A stretch of DNA of 64,000 bases from Chamaecyparis obtusa (GCA_027943335.1 BSBK01006750.1:372001-436000); one strand, 5' to 3'. Numbered from the stretch's first letter, positions 36,663-48,690 are shown. Notes: a model not told the origin generated them from the letters alone. A program made the numbers and translations.

Positions 36663-38005
36663 GATAGATCTTCGGTACTGATTGAACCCACTCAATCTAT
36701 CAACTTGGGTACAACAAAGGAACCACAACTGATTCATGTAGCACAATCTCTATTAGAGCAAAAGAAACAAACATTCACTACTTTCCTAACAAAAAAGAAA
36801 ATCAACTTCACATGGAAGTACTTAGATATGCCAGGCTTAGATCTTGATCTTATAATGCACCATCTTTCTATAGCTCTAGGAGTGAAATTGGTCAAACAAA
36901 AAGTGAGAAAGATGCACCCACATGTAGCACTTCTTGTCAAAGCTGAACTTGAAAAATTACTAAAAGCTAGATTCATTTGAGTTATTGACAATGTTGAGTG
37001 GATCTCAAATATTGTGCTTGTTTCCAAACCAAATAAATCAATTAGAGTATGCATGGATTTTAGAGATGTGGACAAAGCATGCCCTAAGGATGATTTTCCA
37101 CTACCTAACATTGACATGATAGTGGACATGCTTGCGGGTTTCAAGATGTATTCCTTAATGGACAGTTTCTCTAGATATAATCAAATCAAAATTGCTCTAG
37201 AGGATCAAGAGAAAATTACTTTCACAAGTGCATGGGGTACCTTTTGTTGGAATGTCATGCCATTTGGCCTAAAAAATGTTGGTGCTACATATCAAAGAGC
37301 CATGACATCAATTTTTCATGACATGATGCATTGAACTATGGAGGATTATGTTGATGAAACCTTGGCTAAATCTATGATAAGATCTGAGCATCTGGATGAC
37401 TTGAGAAAAATACTAGATCAAATGGAGAAGTTTAGTCTCAGACTAAACCCTAAAAAGTGTGCTTTTGGTGTCACTTCTAGAAATCTCTTAGGATACATTG
37501 TCTCAAAGAAAGGCATTGAAGTTGATCCAGCTAAAGTCAAGGCTATAATGGAGATGCAACCTCCCAAAAATATCAGTCAAATGAGAACTCTACAAGGGAG
37601 AGTGCAATCTATTAGGCGTTTCATATCTCAACTAGCTAATATATCACAACCTTTTACAAAAACATTACATAAAGGTGTGACTTTTGCATGGAATGAAGAA
37701 TGTGAGAATAATTTCAACCACATCAAGCACTATCTATCAAATCCTCCTATCTTGATGCCTCCTATACTAGGGAATCCATTGAACCTGTATGTCTCCGCCA
37801 CTGATACATCACTAGGAGAATTGCTAGCACAACATGATGAGAACATGAAAGAGAGAGCTATATACTACATCACTAGAACATTCGTAGCATATGAGAAGAA
37901 CTATTCTATGATTGAGAAATATTGTCTAGCTGTGATCTTTGCATCACAAAAACTGAGACATTACATGTTGGCTCATACAACACAATTGGTAGCTAAGATT
38001 CTCCA
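36663..38005 (+). pseudogene. Tat-B reverse transcriptase and first RNase H
   Basis: Single frame with stops at 36978-36980 and 37332-37334. RT blocks are RKMHPHVALLVKAELEKLL, FRDVDKACPKDDFPLP, SLMDSFSRYNQIKI and VMPFGLKNVGATYQRAM. The palm motif reads YVDE (37347-37358) where catalytic enzymes have YVDD, so the polymerase was dead at this site. The connection and RNase H (LNLYVSATDTSLG, EKNYSMIEKYCLAVIFA) follow. Known for the Tat lineage: this first RNase H is degenerate and a second one is present downstream. Confidence 0.88.
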
Positions 38006-38680
38006 TTGAAATACTTATTAAGCAAAGCTGCCCTTACAGGTAGATTAGCTAAATGGGTGATGCTATTAAGTGAATTTGATATTGAATATGTTGAAAGAAA
38101 ATCTATCAATGGCCAAGTCATTGATGATTAGTTGGCTGATGCACCTATGTTTGATGATACACCAATGCAAATGGAATTTCGAGATTCCTCTATGATGAAT
38201 CTCTCTTCTAGAGAATGGTAATTGTTCTTTGATGAATCCTATACACATAATGGATCCAGAGTAGGCATATTGTTCATCACACCACAAGGTTACTCAATAC
38301 CTAAAGCATTTAGATTAAAGTTTCCTTACACAAACAATATTGCTGAATATGAAGCCCCTCTTAATGGCATGAAGATAGAAATTGAGTGGCGAGTGACAGA
38401 GTTACATGTTCATGGAGACTCACAGCTAGTCATCCATCAAGTCAATGATGTATACCAAACAAAGGATGAAAAGATAGTTCCTTACAAGCAAATGGTAGAT
38501 GACCTCAAGAAATATTTTATATCTATCACCTTTGAGTAAATTCCTACAACGAAGAATAAGGCTATTGATGCTATGGCAACTCTATCATCTTTACTACAAT
38601 AGCCTGATCATGAGCTACATTATGAGTTCTTGGTGGAAGCCTTGTCCTTCCTAGACTATAATTTCCCAGAAACCTGAATG
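38006..38680 (+). pseudogene. Tat-B second, archaeal-type RNase H
   Basis: After a tether (LAKWVMLLSEFDIEYV), a second RNase H is encoded: LFFDESYTHNGSRVGILF, TNNIAEYEAPLNGMKIE, HGDSQLVIHQV and NKAIDAMATL. D, E, D and D of the catalytic set are visible. An additional archaeal-type RNase H between RT and integrase is established for the Tat lineage and fixes the classification. Stops occur near 38130, 38220 and 38539. Confidence 0.85.
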
Positions 38681-39967
38681 ATTTGAATTGTTGTGGGTCA
38701 TGATTCTTCTAGATACAAATATCTCTTTTCCTATCTTCAAGACCAAATCATTCCCGAATATTTTAACCGGTATGAGAAATTAAACCTTATCCGAATTGGA
38801 TCTTGATATTTTGTCATTGCCAATGATCTATACAAATGAAGTCTAGATGGTACTCTTCTTAGATGTTTAGAACATGACAAGTCTCAACATGCATTAGAAG
38901 AAGTCCATGATGGGATATGTGGATCACACGCAAACGGTTTAACACTAGCTTGAAAAATTATTAGGGTTGGGTACTATTGGCCTAAAATGGAAAAAGAGGT
39001 TATCAAATATGCAAAGAATTGTCAAAAGTGTCAAGCCCATTGGAACTTGATTCATGCACCAGGATGAGTTCTTATTCCCTTTACTACACAATGGCCATTT
39101 CAACAATGGGCATTTGATCTCATAGGATCCAGACATCCTAATTCTTCTAATGGACATACCCATATTATTACAGCTACAAATTATTTCAAAAAATGGGTAG
39201 AAGTAGTTGCTTTGACTCAAGTAACCGGCAAGAAAATATCAATGTTCATCTTAAACTATATCATATGTTGGTATGGAATCCCACATTCAATAGTCATAGA
39301 TAATGGAGGAAAATTCAAGAACAAATACCTAGATGATTTATGTGTTAAATTCAAGATTACACAACATTGGTCATCAATCTACTATCCTCAAGGGAACGGA
39401 CAAGCAGAGGCATCAAATAAGAATCTGTTGAAGATCTTACATTACATAGTTAATAAAATAGGAAGAGACTGGCATCTCATGATCAATCCAACTCTATGCA
39501 CCTACAGAATAAGTATTAGAATGCCCACTGGGGCTACAACATTCACTTTAGTTTATGGTTCTGAAGTGGTACTGCCTATTGAGGTTGAAATCCCATCACT
39601 AAGAATTAGAATGCATGGTCTAGTAACTGATGATGCCTACAGAGTGTCTAGATTGCAAGAACTTGAACTACTAAATGAGCACAGACAAGAAGTGTATAAT
39701 CATCTCAGAGTATATCAAAAAAGAATATCTAGAGACTACAACAAGAAAATTAGACATAGAGAATTTTAGGGTGGCGATCTAGTCTTGAGAGAGAATCCTA
39801 AAAATCAATCACATAGAGAATGTAAGGGGAAGTTTGAACCCAACTGGCTGGGTCCCTTTGTTATCACTTCTACTTTTGGCTATGGAGCCTATCAACTCTC
39901 AACAACTAATGGAGAACAACTTCAAGAACCAATCAACGTTCTCCATCTGAAGAAATTCTATGCCTAA
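38681..39967 (+). pseudogene. Tat-B integrase
   Basis: Finger: HDGICGSHANG...YYWPKMEKEV...CQKCQAHW. The core has WAFDLIGS, IDNGGKFKN and GNGQAEASNK, so D, D and E remain. The C-terminal part includes YGSEVVLPIEVEIPS and WLGPFVI and ends NVLHLKKFYA at 39967. Stops lie near 38680, 38954, 39066 and 39768. Expected role: strand transfer of the cDNA. Tat-A carries the homologous end at 3171-3865. Confidence 0.9.
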
Positions 39968-41799
39968 GACATTCAATCTATGGTAAAATGTCCTGAAAAA
40001 ATCATAAAAATAAAAAAAAGTCCTAAAAAAATGATCCCGGTGAAAACCTAGCAAATAGGCACCTTGATGAATCACAAAAAAATCAAAAACATATCAAAAG
40101 AACAAAAAAAATGAAAAAAAAAAAATGAGAAAAAGAAAAAGTTCCTTGGTGAAAACCTGGAAACAGGCACCTTGGTAGCAAAAAAATAAAATCTTAGCAA
40201 TGATGGTGAAAACCCGACAAATGGGCACCACTTGTTCAAAATGCTCCATCTATCAACACAATCTTGGTATTCCCCAAATTTTAGTTTTCTTTAGTTTGTA
40301 TATATCCTTGTTTCAATAAATTCAGTCTGTAGACCAATTGGCAAAAGCGTCCGTCTCCTATCAATGTTCAAACTTGGGGGCAATCAAAGTCATATCCTAC
40401 AGTCCTCAGTATCTCAAACGTGTCATATCCAGTCAGGGTCCTTTGAAGTTACATCCCAGTTAGTCAGCCTGTTTCATTTCCAAAAAGGATTTTGCATCTA
40501 CAACAACGCAATCAAACATCAACACAAACGAAAACAATCTATGCTTCACATGAATTTATCTCCTTGTATGCTTACTAACTCACATTGAGGTTTTTGCATA
40601 TTCTGTCCTTTTGAGCTCTTCGATGATGTCCTTTATAGGATTTAGAGAGTGATGACTGGGGGCATAATATTTTCTTTATTTTATGCTTTGATTGAAAATC
40701 TAATAACTTTGGAAATTCTAGATTGAAATGGTGTCTGTAATAGCCTCCATTTCATGTTGGATGGCCATGAGTACCTCGACTATTGATACCCAAAAAATCC
40801 AAGGACATTTGATCTAGCTTACATCTATTCAAATGATTTCTCAATCCTACTGTGAACGACTATTATCCAAGGATGTGAACGATAAAGGGTCACTGCGGGT
40901 AATTCACATTGGAAACAAGAATGAATTCTACAACTATTTGGCGTGTTTGTTTTGCAAGGCGTATTCACATCATCACAAAGTTTATGTTTTGATGCTTAAA
41001 TAGATTTCTATATCAAAATGGAGATGATATTCAGGTCATCTTGGCATTTGTACCTTGGTGCTTATATCTAATCTGACATTCCAAAAACAAAATCAAAATT
41101 CATATGTCCATGGTTGTGTAGCTAGTGGGCATTGTATTGACTTTGGCGCAAAAATCAATATTCATATATATTCATAGTTTCCTAACTAGTGGATGTTGTA
41201 TTGATTTATCTGGTTACCGACTAAAAATTCAACGATGGAAATGGCCGATACATGATCAGTGACTAGGTCCTAGGTCTTAGGTTTGCATTTCATTTTTCAC
41301 TTTTCACTTTGCATTGATCTCACAATTGCCCAAATCAACTTGACACTTAAATGATTCTTAAAAGCAATGCTTCACTTAAACTGAAGACTGAGTCTCACAT
41401 AAAGGTCTCTTCACAGATCTGCAAGTACTCACCATCTTGGGTTAAACATCCTTTTTGACAAATGACTGAGTACTTGTCTTCATAAAATACCTGCAAAATA
41501 TATCATGTGTGTCATTGCATTACATTTAAAAATCATAAATCATTCCATCATTCATTACATTACATACATATGCATCCATAAAGCCATTTTTCATAAATCC
41601 ATAATCAACTGCATTGCATATATCCATACATTTGAAAATAATCATTGCATTTCATATTCCATACATTCTCCACTAATAAAATCATTTACATCATATGATA
41701 TCAATCATACACAAAATGACAAGTACAAATAAAGTCATAACCAAAACTTGATCTCATATATATATCATCAAAACCTTGAAATAGTCAGGGGTGCACTAC
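39968..41799 (+). other. Tat-B tail between pol and the antisense PMD gene
   Basis: Non-coding. It holds an A-rich part with three hairpin units (40039-40229), an AATAAA near 40316, a GACTGGGGGCAT phrase near 40656 and a CAT-rich low-complexity run (about 41500-41760). The same order is seen in Tat-A. Confidence 0.65.
40039..40229 (+). repeat. Three covarying hairpin units downstream of Tat-B pol
   Basis: Units at 40039-40063, 40148-40171 and 40205-40229 share GGTGAAAACC...GGCACC. The inner stems are CCTA/TAGG, CCTG/CAGG and CCC(G)/(T)GGG, and the outer stem is GGTG/CACC with a bulged AAAA. The changes in the stems keep pairing. Confidence 0.75.
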
Positions 41800-43830
41800 T
41801 GGCATAGTATACAAAAGAATGAGCCCATGTGAGCTATCAATATCAGATCAATATCTATGGACAAAATAAAAAAAATTATTGAAAAATAAGACATATTAGC
41901 TGTCTGCCTGATTCTCTGCATTTGGCAGAGGTGGTGGTGGTGCATCTGGTGCTGCCTTAGCTTGTGGTGCTCTGGCTGCCTCTGAAGCAATCATATACTG
42001 AGAATATGTGGGTACCCTCTAAGAAATAGGAACTACAACATAATATGTAGAGACATAATAAGCACTCTGTGCTGTCTGATAAGTAACCTCTACCCGCAAT
42101 CTCCCGTTCTCCTCCCGCAGCTCTGAATGATGACTCTCAGAATCCTTAAGTTGTATCTCAAGTCTAGCATCCTGCAATCTAAGATCATTGACCTATAATC
42201 TGAGATGTCTAATAACCTCCAGAGGAGTGTGTGCTAATCTTGGATCCACATCTATAATAGGCATATCTGTGTCCCCAACTGGCTGATCAACAGCCTCTTC
42301 CCTGCGTGCCTTATGACATCTAACCTCAGCACCCAGATCAAAACTTGTATCAACCTATGTGGTATCAGTATCTGCACCTATATCCTATTGAGCACTAAGT
42401 ACCTCATTTTTAGTACCTATACTACCTAATGTACCACCCTCTCCTCTATTGGATCTCCTCTGCAAAACTATAGGCCTGCCTGCTGTAGAACTAGAAGGAC
42501 GTGGTGGTCTCATCTGACCAGCTGGTCTTTGTGGTGGGGCAACTGCTCTAGGCCTTAGAGGTGTAGGCTATAGCATAGAGATTTGTACATCATGGTCCCT
42601 CTAGCCCTAACTCATTGGTGCACCTATAACATCCATGGCATCCTCCATACTGGGAATCAACTCTGTCAGATCAGAAAAGCGGTGCATAGGATGCTCCACC
42701 AACCAAGAAATGAATCCATCTATGACTCTAGCATCTATAACCTATGCTTGGTAATCCCAGTCTCTAGCAACATAACAACTATACTCCTATGTACAAAGAG
42801 CATATGATAATCAAGGGCCCCATCCCAATCCAAGTTCTCTGACTAGCCGTGCATAAGCAACATGCTCCTGTGGTACATCCTGGATGAGACCATACTATCT
42901 CCACACCTATGTGATTATAAAATGCTCAATGAAACTGGTAGAATGCCCAATCAGTACTCTACTTTGCCAGAAAAATCCAAATTGAGCACACACAACAGGC
43001 CAAGGTTCAACCTGTAAGTAAGGTCTCCAAATGCAGTAGGTCATGTCATCAAGGACATGTCTCCAATACTCTGTGATACCCATTCAGACCGGTATCACAT
43101 AACTAGAATATACATAGATGATTGGCTCCTATGGCTGACACTAAGTCTAACATACTAGATGACGTACTGGGATGTGCTCCCATGCCCAAATCTGAAGTAC
43201 TAAAGCGCCAGAAGAAAATGACTTTCTCTCCTAATACACTATCTCATGCATCTTAGAGAACATATGGGCCAGCATACACTATCCCCAACCTAACTCAAAA
43301 GGAGTGGCCATCAATTGAACAACTATAGGGGCCCAACCCATCAAGATACCATTCTACTGATGGTTGGACATGATGATCCCACCGATCATCCCCGCTAGAA
43401 TGCACTCAAGTCTATGTGTGTGCCCATATCTCTGAACTAGTGACTCCCATGATATAGATTGAGTCAGCTGTGTATCATCTCCAAATAATCTCCTAAAAGC
43501 AAGAAGACCAGAGTTCCCCAAACTCACATAGTCAGGACAAGGACCATGAAATGGAAGGCATAGTATTTGATATATGTCCTCAGGAGTAACTGCAATCTCT
43601 CTGATAGGGAGATGGAAAGTCTGGGTCTCTAAGTGAAACCACTCTATTAACGCTGTAAGTAAACCATGGTTTACCTAAATCTTAGGTAAATGGATTAGAT
43701 ACTCAAACTCACACGAAGCTAAGTGCACTCTCATAGGATCAGGAAGCAACACAGAGAGTCTCTGAGTGGCTGAGTGTGATATACGGACATGCACATCAGG
43801 GTAGATGACCTACACAACATAGAAAAAAGG
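41800..43830 (-). pseudogene. Antisense plant-mobile-domain (PMD) gene of Tat-B
   Basis: Read right to left: EWFHLETQTFHLPIREIAVT, EDIYQILCLPFHGPCPD, SISWESLVQRYGHTHRLEC and ILAGMIGGIIMSNHQ. Later pieces are WAWEHIPVRH, WRPYLQVEPWPVVCAQF and FISWLVEHPMHRFSDLTE. A Pro/Arg-rich linker (PRPSSSTAGRPIVLQRRSN) follows, then a heptad-like charged region (LRLQDARLEIQLKDSESHHS). This matches the Tat-A antisense gene in order. PMD proteins are plant-specific and shared between hosts and mobile elements; the role inside Tat elements is unknown. Many in-frame stops; start codon not resolved. Confidence 0.75.
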
Positions 43831-45437
43831 TATCCTATTAGTAACTTGGTAAAAAATTAGGCTATACGTATAAAAATTGAAAATTTGAATACTTCAGAAG
43901 GTACATTAAATGATAAGGAATCAACCTATGAAATCAAAAAAAAAAAAAATTGACCTAAGGAGGTGAAAAACACTCACTATTTTCCATACAGGTTTTTAGA
44001 TTGGTGTCAAAACTCATATGAGTTTCTACAGGTTGTCATACAATAATTCATGGTTACATGACAAAGTATTGTTTCCCATACGACAATTGAGGGACCCAAT
44101 AGAATGTCATACAACACATGGGTCCCTCTCATATGAGTTTCAAATGCTTCCCAGATGACAATTAAAATAAAAATGAAAACTCGTACGAGACCCAGTGGAT
44201 TGTTGTATGACTTTTCGTGGTGCTAAAATTCAAAAATTAAAATGCGTATCAAAATTATCTAAAAATGCTACAAACACGAAAAATTTGAATTTACAGAGAG
44301 GCATGGAGGTCCACTTACCGAGTTCCCATACTAGGGAGGCCACTGGTATCCCCGGCTGTGCTCGAATCGATGCGAGGAGACTGGAACTGTAGGGTTTACC
44401 ATTTTTCTCTCAAAGGGCTCCATAGAAGTTTCTAAAGTCAAATGTGAATAATGAATTGAAATGACCCTTTTGACCCTTATATAGGTTTTGACCTAATTTT
44501 TCAAAGTGCTCCATTTTCCACGAAAAATTGCACCCCTTGCTAATTTCGATGTTTTGAACCCATTTTTAGGATCAAAATCAAAATCTGAGATTGTTTACTA
44601 TGTCAAAAATGTGATTTAAAATTTTCAGACCCAGGATGGCCGACTGCTTGCATAATCAACCTTCAATCATCATAAAAATCTAGAATTCAGCTTAATGGAT
44701 TATCTTACATTGACAAACTATCAAAATTTCAACTTGGTTCACCATAGTCAACTCATGGTCAAACCTAGTCAAACTTGGTCTCCAGGACCTCTAAATGATG
44801 TAGAACGCATTCACAGACGTGTATAACCACTTCTCAAATCAATTAACATGCTTCTAAACCATTAAATATTGACTTTTCTTATCAAATTTTGATTTTAATC
44901 CCAAAGGGGGCATGGTATTGCACATCATTCAATTCTATAAATCAATTTTTTTCCTGAGTAATCAAGACAACAACCACGTTTAGTTGTTGATTCATCAAAA
45001 GACCTCGTCACTTGGGGCACATCGTTTGGGCATATCAGATTCATCAAGATCCATATCAATCTGGTATTCTCTTAATCTTATAAACTGTATCAGCTTTTGT
45101 AACCTTCGGTTCATTAGTGTTATTTCCTTGGTTCTTTGTAATTGAAGGGTTCAGATGTGATACCATTACGATTCCTTTGGACAATCAGGTCTAGAATCAG
45201 GTCACTCACTTCTTCGTAATCTTAAGGTTCAGAATCAGGTGTTTTCATACTTTTTTATAATCACCAATTCATCGTTTCTATAGTTAACACATCACAATTC
45301 TTAGTCAACCAAGACCTGAATCAGCTTTTTCCAATCTTTCAATTGGCTTCTATCTTGGTATCAGTTTATCTTTCAAATTAGTTTTAATATAAAAAATAGA
45401 CTATTGTTTGAACCACTATGCTTCACATAGTGATTCA
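43831..45437 (-). other. Upstream region of the Tat-B antisense gene
   Basis: No gene. It includes perfect palindromes AAACTCATATGAGTTT (about 44005) and CTCGTACGAG (about 44183). TCCCATACGACAAT (44074-44087) is the exact complement of a leader motif at 31949-31962. The remainder is AT-rich and ends at the PPT. Confidence 0.6.
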
Positions 45438-45450
45438 AAGAGGGGCAAAA
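45438..45450 (+). promoter_or_regulatory. Tat-B polypurine tract
   Basis: AAGAGGGGCAAAA immediately precedes the LTR start TGTAATACCCC. Confidence 0.85.
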
Positions 45451-46680
45451 TGTAATACCCCAAAAATGGGCTATAGGTTCATTAACCTCTTACATCATCA
45501 AATTGAACAAAATCGACATCAAAGTCCTAACCTAAGGCACATCTATACATCAGTTCATCGAAACCCTAATTGATTTTATCTTAAATCTACATTGGGGAAT
45601 ATTCCTAGTTTATCCTAATTATCTTTAATTAAATATTATTTGGCGATAAATCATATTTATCCTAAAGTTTGATTAATTGAATATTCTCAATATTTAATTA
45701 ATTAGATTTAATTCTGCCACTTCATCATTTAATTAAATTTAATTGCATTTATTCCTAAATTGTATTATTTAATTTTGACAATAAATCAAAATCTATCGAA
45801 TAATTGGTTAAATTCTTATTTAATTAATTAAATCAAATTGTCAATATTTAATGATATAGTTTGGAATAAAAGTTTGATTTAATAATTGATTAACCCATAA
45901 ATCAATTATTTTTATTCAAAAATTAGTTAAGTTGAGATTAAATCACTTTATTTATTAAATTAATTCATAATTATCTATGCACATTTGAAGGAGCAGTTAT
46001 ACTTTAAATCAGAAAATCAATTCAAGTTGTTATCTTTTTGAAACTCAACATCTATTTTGAGTTGAAAGCTGATATAAACTTTTGATTTAAGTTAAAAAGC
46101 TATTTTTGCATGATTTTATGAGTTAATTAATTCTGATTTCTTGTTAACTCAAAAATCAACCTGAGTTTATCAAGAGTGATTTATGGCTTTTCTCAATGCA
46201 TCCTCAAGCCTTGGATTTCTATAAAATCAAGGCTCAGCTCTTCACAAATAATCTCTCGAATTTGCACAATTTCTCTAGCGAATTTACAACCGAAGAATCA
46301 AGCTTTTGCAAATACATGACTTTGTGAGATCATTCATAGTTTTTCATAACTTTGCATAGAAATAATATTCATTTAGTATATCATTGTTAGATCAATTTGC
46401 ATATCAATTTCATTCATTCTAGACTAGTTTCATATCAGTTTTCATCTTTTTGCATTAAAAATCCAAAAAGATAGATTAATCTACATTCATTCTATATTCA
46501 TCTTTTAACATTAAATCCTTCGTTTAGGTGTTTCAATACCACTGATCTCGGTCTAATCTGAGAATACATACTCACATCTACTAGAAGGCAGTAAATTGCC
46601 TAAGCTTAGTTTCATTTTCTTGTAGATTTTGATTTACTGAAGTGTTGTGTCCTCATCTAGGTACAAAATTCAAACACACA
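45451..46680 (+). repeat. Tat-B 3' LTR (1,230 bp)
   Basis: TGTAATACCCC to CAAACACACA, followed by the ACTAT duplication. It retains TTTCTATAAAATC (TATA at 46220-46226), absent from the 5' LTR. Around 45850-45870 it shows the site where copia-2 landed in the 5' LTR, uninterrupted. Confidence 0.93.
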
Positions 46681-46685
46681 ACTAT

Positions 46686-47830
46686 TAGGTGTGACCCTAT
46701 TAAAAGATTTCAATCACCCTATTAGGAGTGGCCTAGTCAAAGGACTGGAGTACATTCCATTAGAATGCCACCTTGATTAAACGATTTATCAATGACTATT
46801 AGGTAAACCTTGATTAAAGGATTTTGACTGTTACAATGGTTAGAAAGCAGCAGTAGTTTCTGATCTATAAAACATACAACTCACTTTACAAATATCAAAA
46901 CCAATTCTCACATATATGCTGATTTACTTACTGAGTATCATTAACATCTCCATCTCTGATCTACTTAGAATTTGCTTTAAGCAATCACAACTTTGATCTT
47001 CACCTTCAACCTTTTGCTTAGACTTATCAGTCAATAACATCAACAACACCAACATACTTTGTAACCTCACCATTAGGTTTCCTTTATACCACTCTAGATA
47101 GATAGATCTATCTTTTTCCTCTTAATCTCCTCTATAGATCTTAGGTTAGGTTAGATCCAATGGATCCTTCCAAAATTTAAGTCCTTCATACATCCTTTTA
47201 GAAACATTTTCAATTTCATCATTGAATCCATAATAAAATGATTTACTATGCATTAAATTCTCCATACAATAAATTAATAAAGTCAACACAATTTACATAA
47301 CCCAAGAATTCAACTAAGTTGGCTGAAAACCTGAATTCTTCCTCTAAATGTAAATTTTTGACGCTCGGTCAATGTTGTGTTCATCTCCTCGGTCATCACT
47401 ATGTAACTCAGTCATCTCTACAAACTGTCTCCCTCAGCTAACACTGTCTTTCTTGGTAATTTCCTATCACTCAGCATAAACTGATGTTTGGTCAACACTA
47501 GATTTACTCGGCATATACTGGCGCTTGGTTGACACTAACATCACTTAGCTTAAATTAGATTTATTCACTTTTTCTCAGTTAAGCCTACTTCTTTAGTCTT
47601 TCTTCTCACTTAGATAAACAATACATTATCTCATCATAGTGCCAAATAATCAAGTACTCATTGAAGTATCAAATAACTCAACCTTTCCTTAGGTGCTATT
47701 GTTATTTCCCTTGCCCTAATCCTTTTCATCAACCAATAGATATAGTAATTTCTTAGATAGCAACTATCTTACCAATTAAGGTTTGACATCAATGACAATA
47801 CAATAATTGTTTTAATTACAGTTTCCAACA
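46686..47830 (-). repeat. Element C LTR, right piece
   Basis: Continues the LTR begun at 23358 after Tat-B. Motifs CTATTAGG and CTCGGTCA recall the solo LTR's style. It ends TTTCCAACA at 47830, followed by a reversed PPT. Confidence 0.75.
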
Positions 47831-48247
47831 ATCTCCCTCTTTGGCATTGATGGAAACACCACATGAATAATACATGATTTACCAACCAATCCAAACTTTG
47901 TCATTGCATCATAAATATTTACAATATCCTTATCTTCATTATGATTCTCAATAACTTAGCCTTTCTTGATTTTTTACACAGTAACTCCCTTTGAATATTT
48001 TATGTATCTCTCCCTCTTTGATTGTATCCTCTTGATGTATATCCATCTCTAAAATCTCTTCATCTTTGACAAAAAATCCAAAGAAACAACTAGAACTTAC
48101 ATCTTTTAGATGTAAATGTCATCTTGTTAGTTTAGTTATAGTATGTCTCCCTTTGACATCTTTCTTATGACTGATTATAAGCTTTGTTGTTCTTTTGACA
48201 ACTCTAGGTTGCTCGTAAAGTGTGACCTTTCCTACGTCAAAACTTAT
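47831..48247 (-). other. Internal remnant of element C
   Basis: Starts with the reversed PPT (47831-47842), then non-coding sequence rich in CTCCCTTTGA-type phrases. No gene. The junction to the second LTR fragment at 48248 marks a deletion of the whole coding interior. Confidence 0.6.
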
Positions 48248-48690
48248 GTTCATCTCCTTGGTCATCACTATGTAACTCGGTCATCTCTACAAACTATCTT
48301 ATGACACTGTCTTGCTTGGTAATTTCCTATTGCTTGAAATAAACTAGTGTTCGATCAACACTAGATTTACTTGGCATATATTGGCATTTAGTTGACACTA
48401 ACATCACTCAGCTTAAACTAGATTTCTTCACTTTTTCTCAGTTAAGCCTACTTCTTCAGTCTTTCTTCTTACTTAGATAAACAATACATCATCTCATCAT
48501 AGTGCCAAATAATCAAGTACTCATTTAAGTATCAAATAACTCAACCTTTCCTTAGGTGCTATTGTTATTTCCCTTGCCCTAATCCTTTTCATCAACCAAT
48601 AGATATAGTACTTTCTTAGATAGAAACTATCTTACTAGTGAAGGTTTAACATCAATGACAATACAATAATTATTTCAATTGTAGTTTCCA
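48248..48690 (-). repeat. Second, partial LTR of element C
   Basis: A direct repeat of 47379-47830, clearly homologous throughout with scattered differences. It starts mid-LTR and ends TTTCCA before ATATT. Confidence 0.8.

Larger units (their letters stand above)
23726..46680 (+). mobile_element. Tat-B: complete Ty3/gypsy Tat-type element (about 17.7 kb without its insert)
   Basis: Flanked by ACTAT (23721-23725 and 46681-46685). LTRs of about 1.2 kb start TGTAATACCCC. The interior shows leader, gag, protease, RT-RNase H, second archaeal-type RNase H, integrase, hairpin tail, antisense PMD gene and PPT. The 5' LTR holds copia-2. The second RNase H and the size place it in the Tat lineage (Tat/Ogre/Retand relatives). 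All coding parts are decayed. Confidence 0.93.
23358..48690 (-). mobile_element. Element C: truncated copia-like LTR element carrying Tat-B
   Basis: One LTR is split by Tat-B into 23358-23725 and 46686-47830. It is followed by a reversed PPT (AAAGAGGGAGAT on the minus strand), a 417-base internal remnant, and a 443-base partial second LTR (48248-48690). ATATT flanks the whole (23353-23357, 48691-48695). The left terminus TGTATAG is not the expected inverse of the inner LTR end CCAACA. An alternative right end CCAATA would break this duplication. Interior genes have been deleted. Confidence 0.6.
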
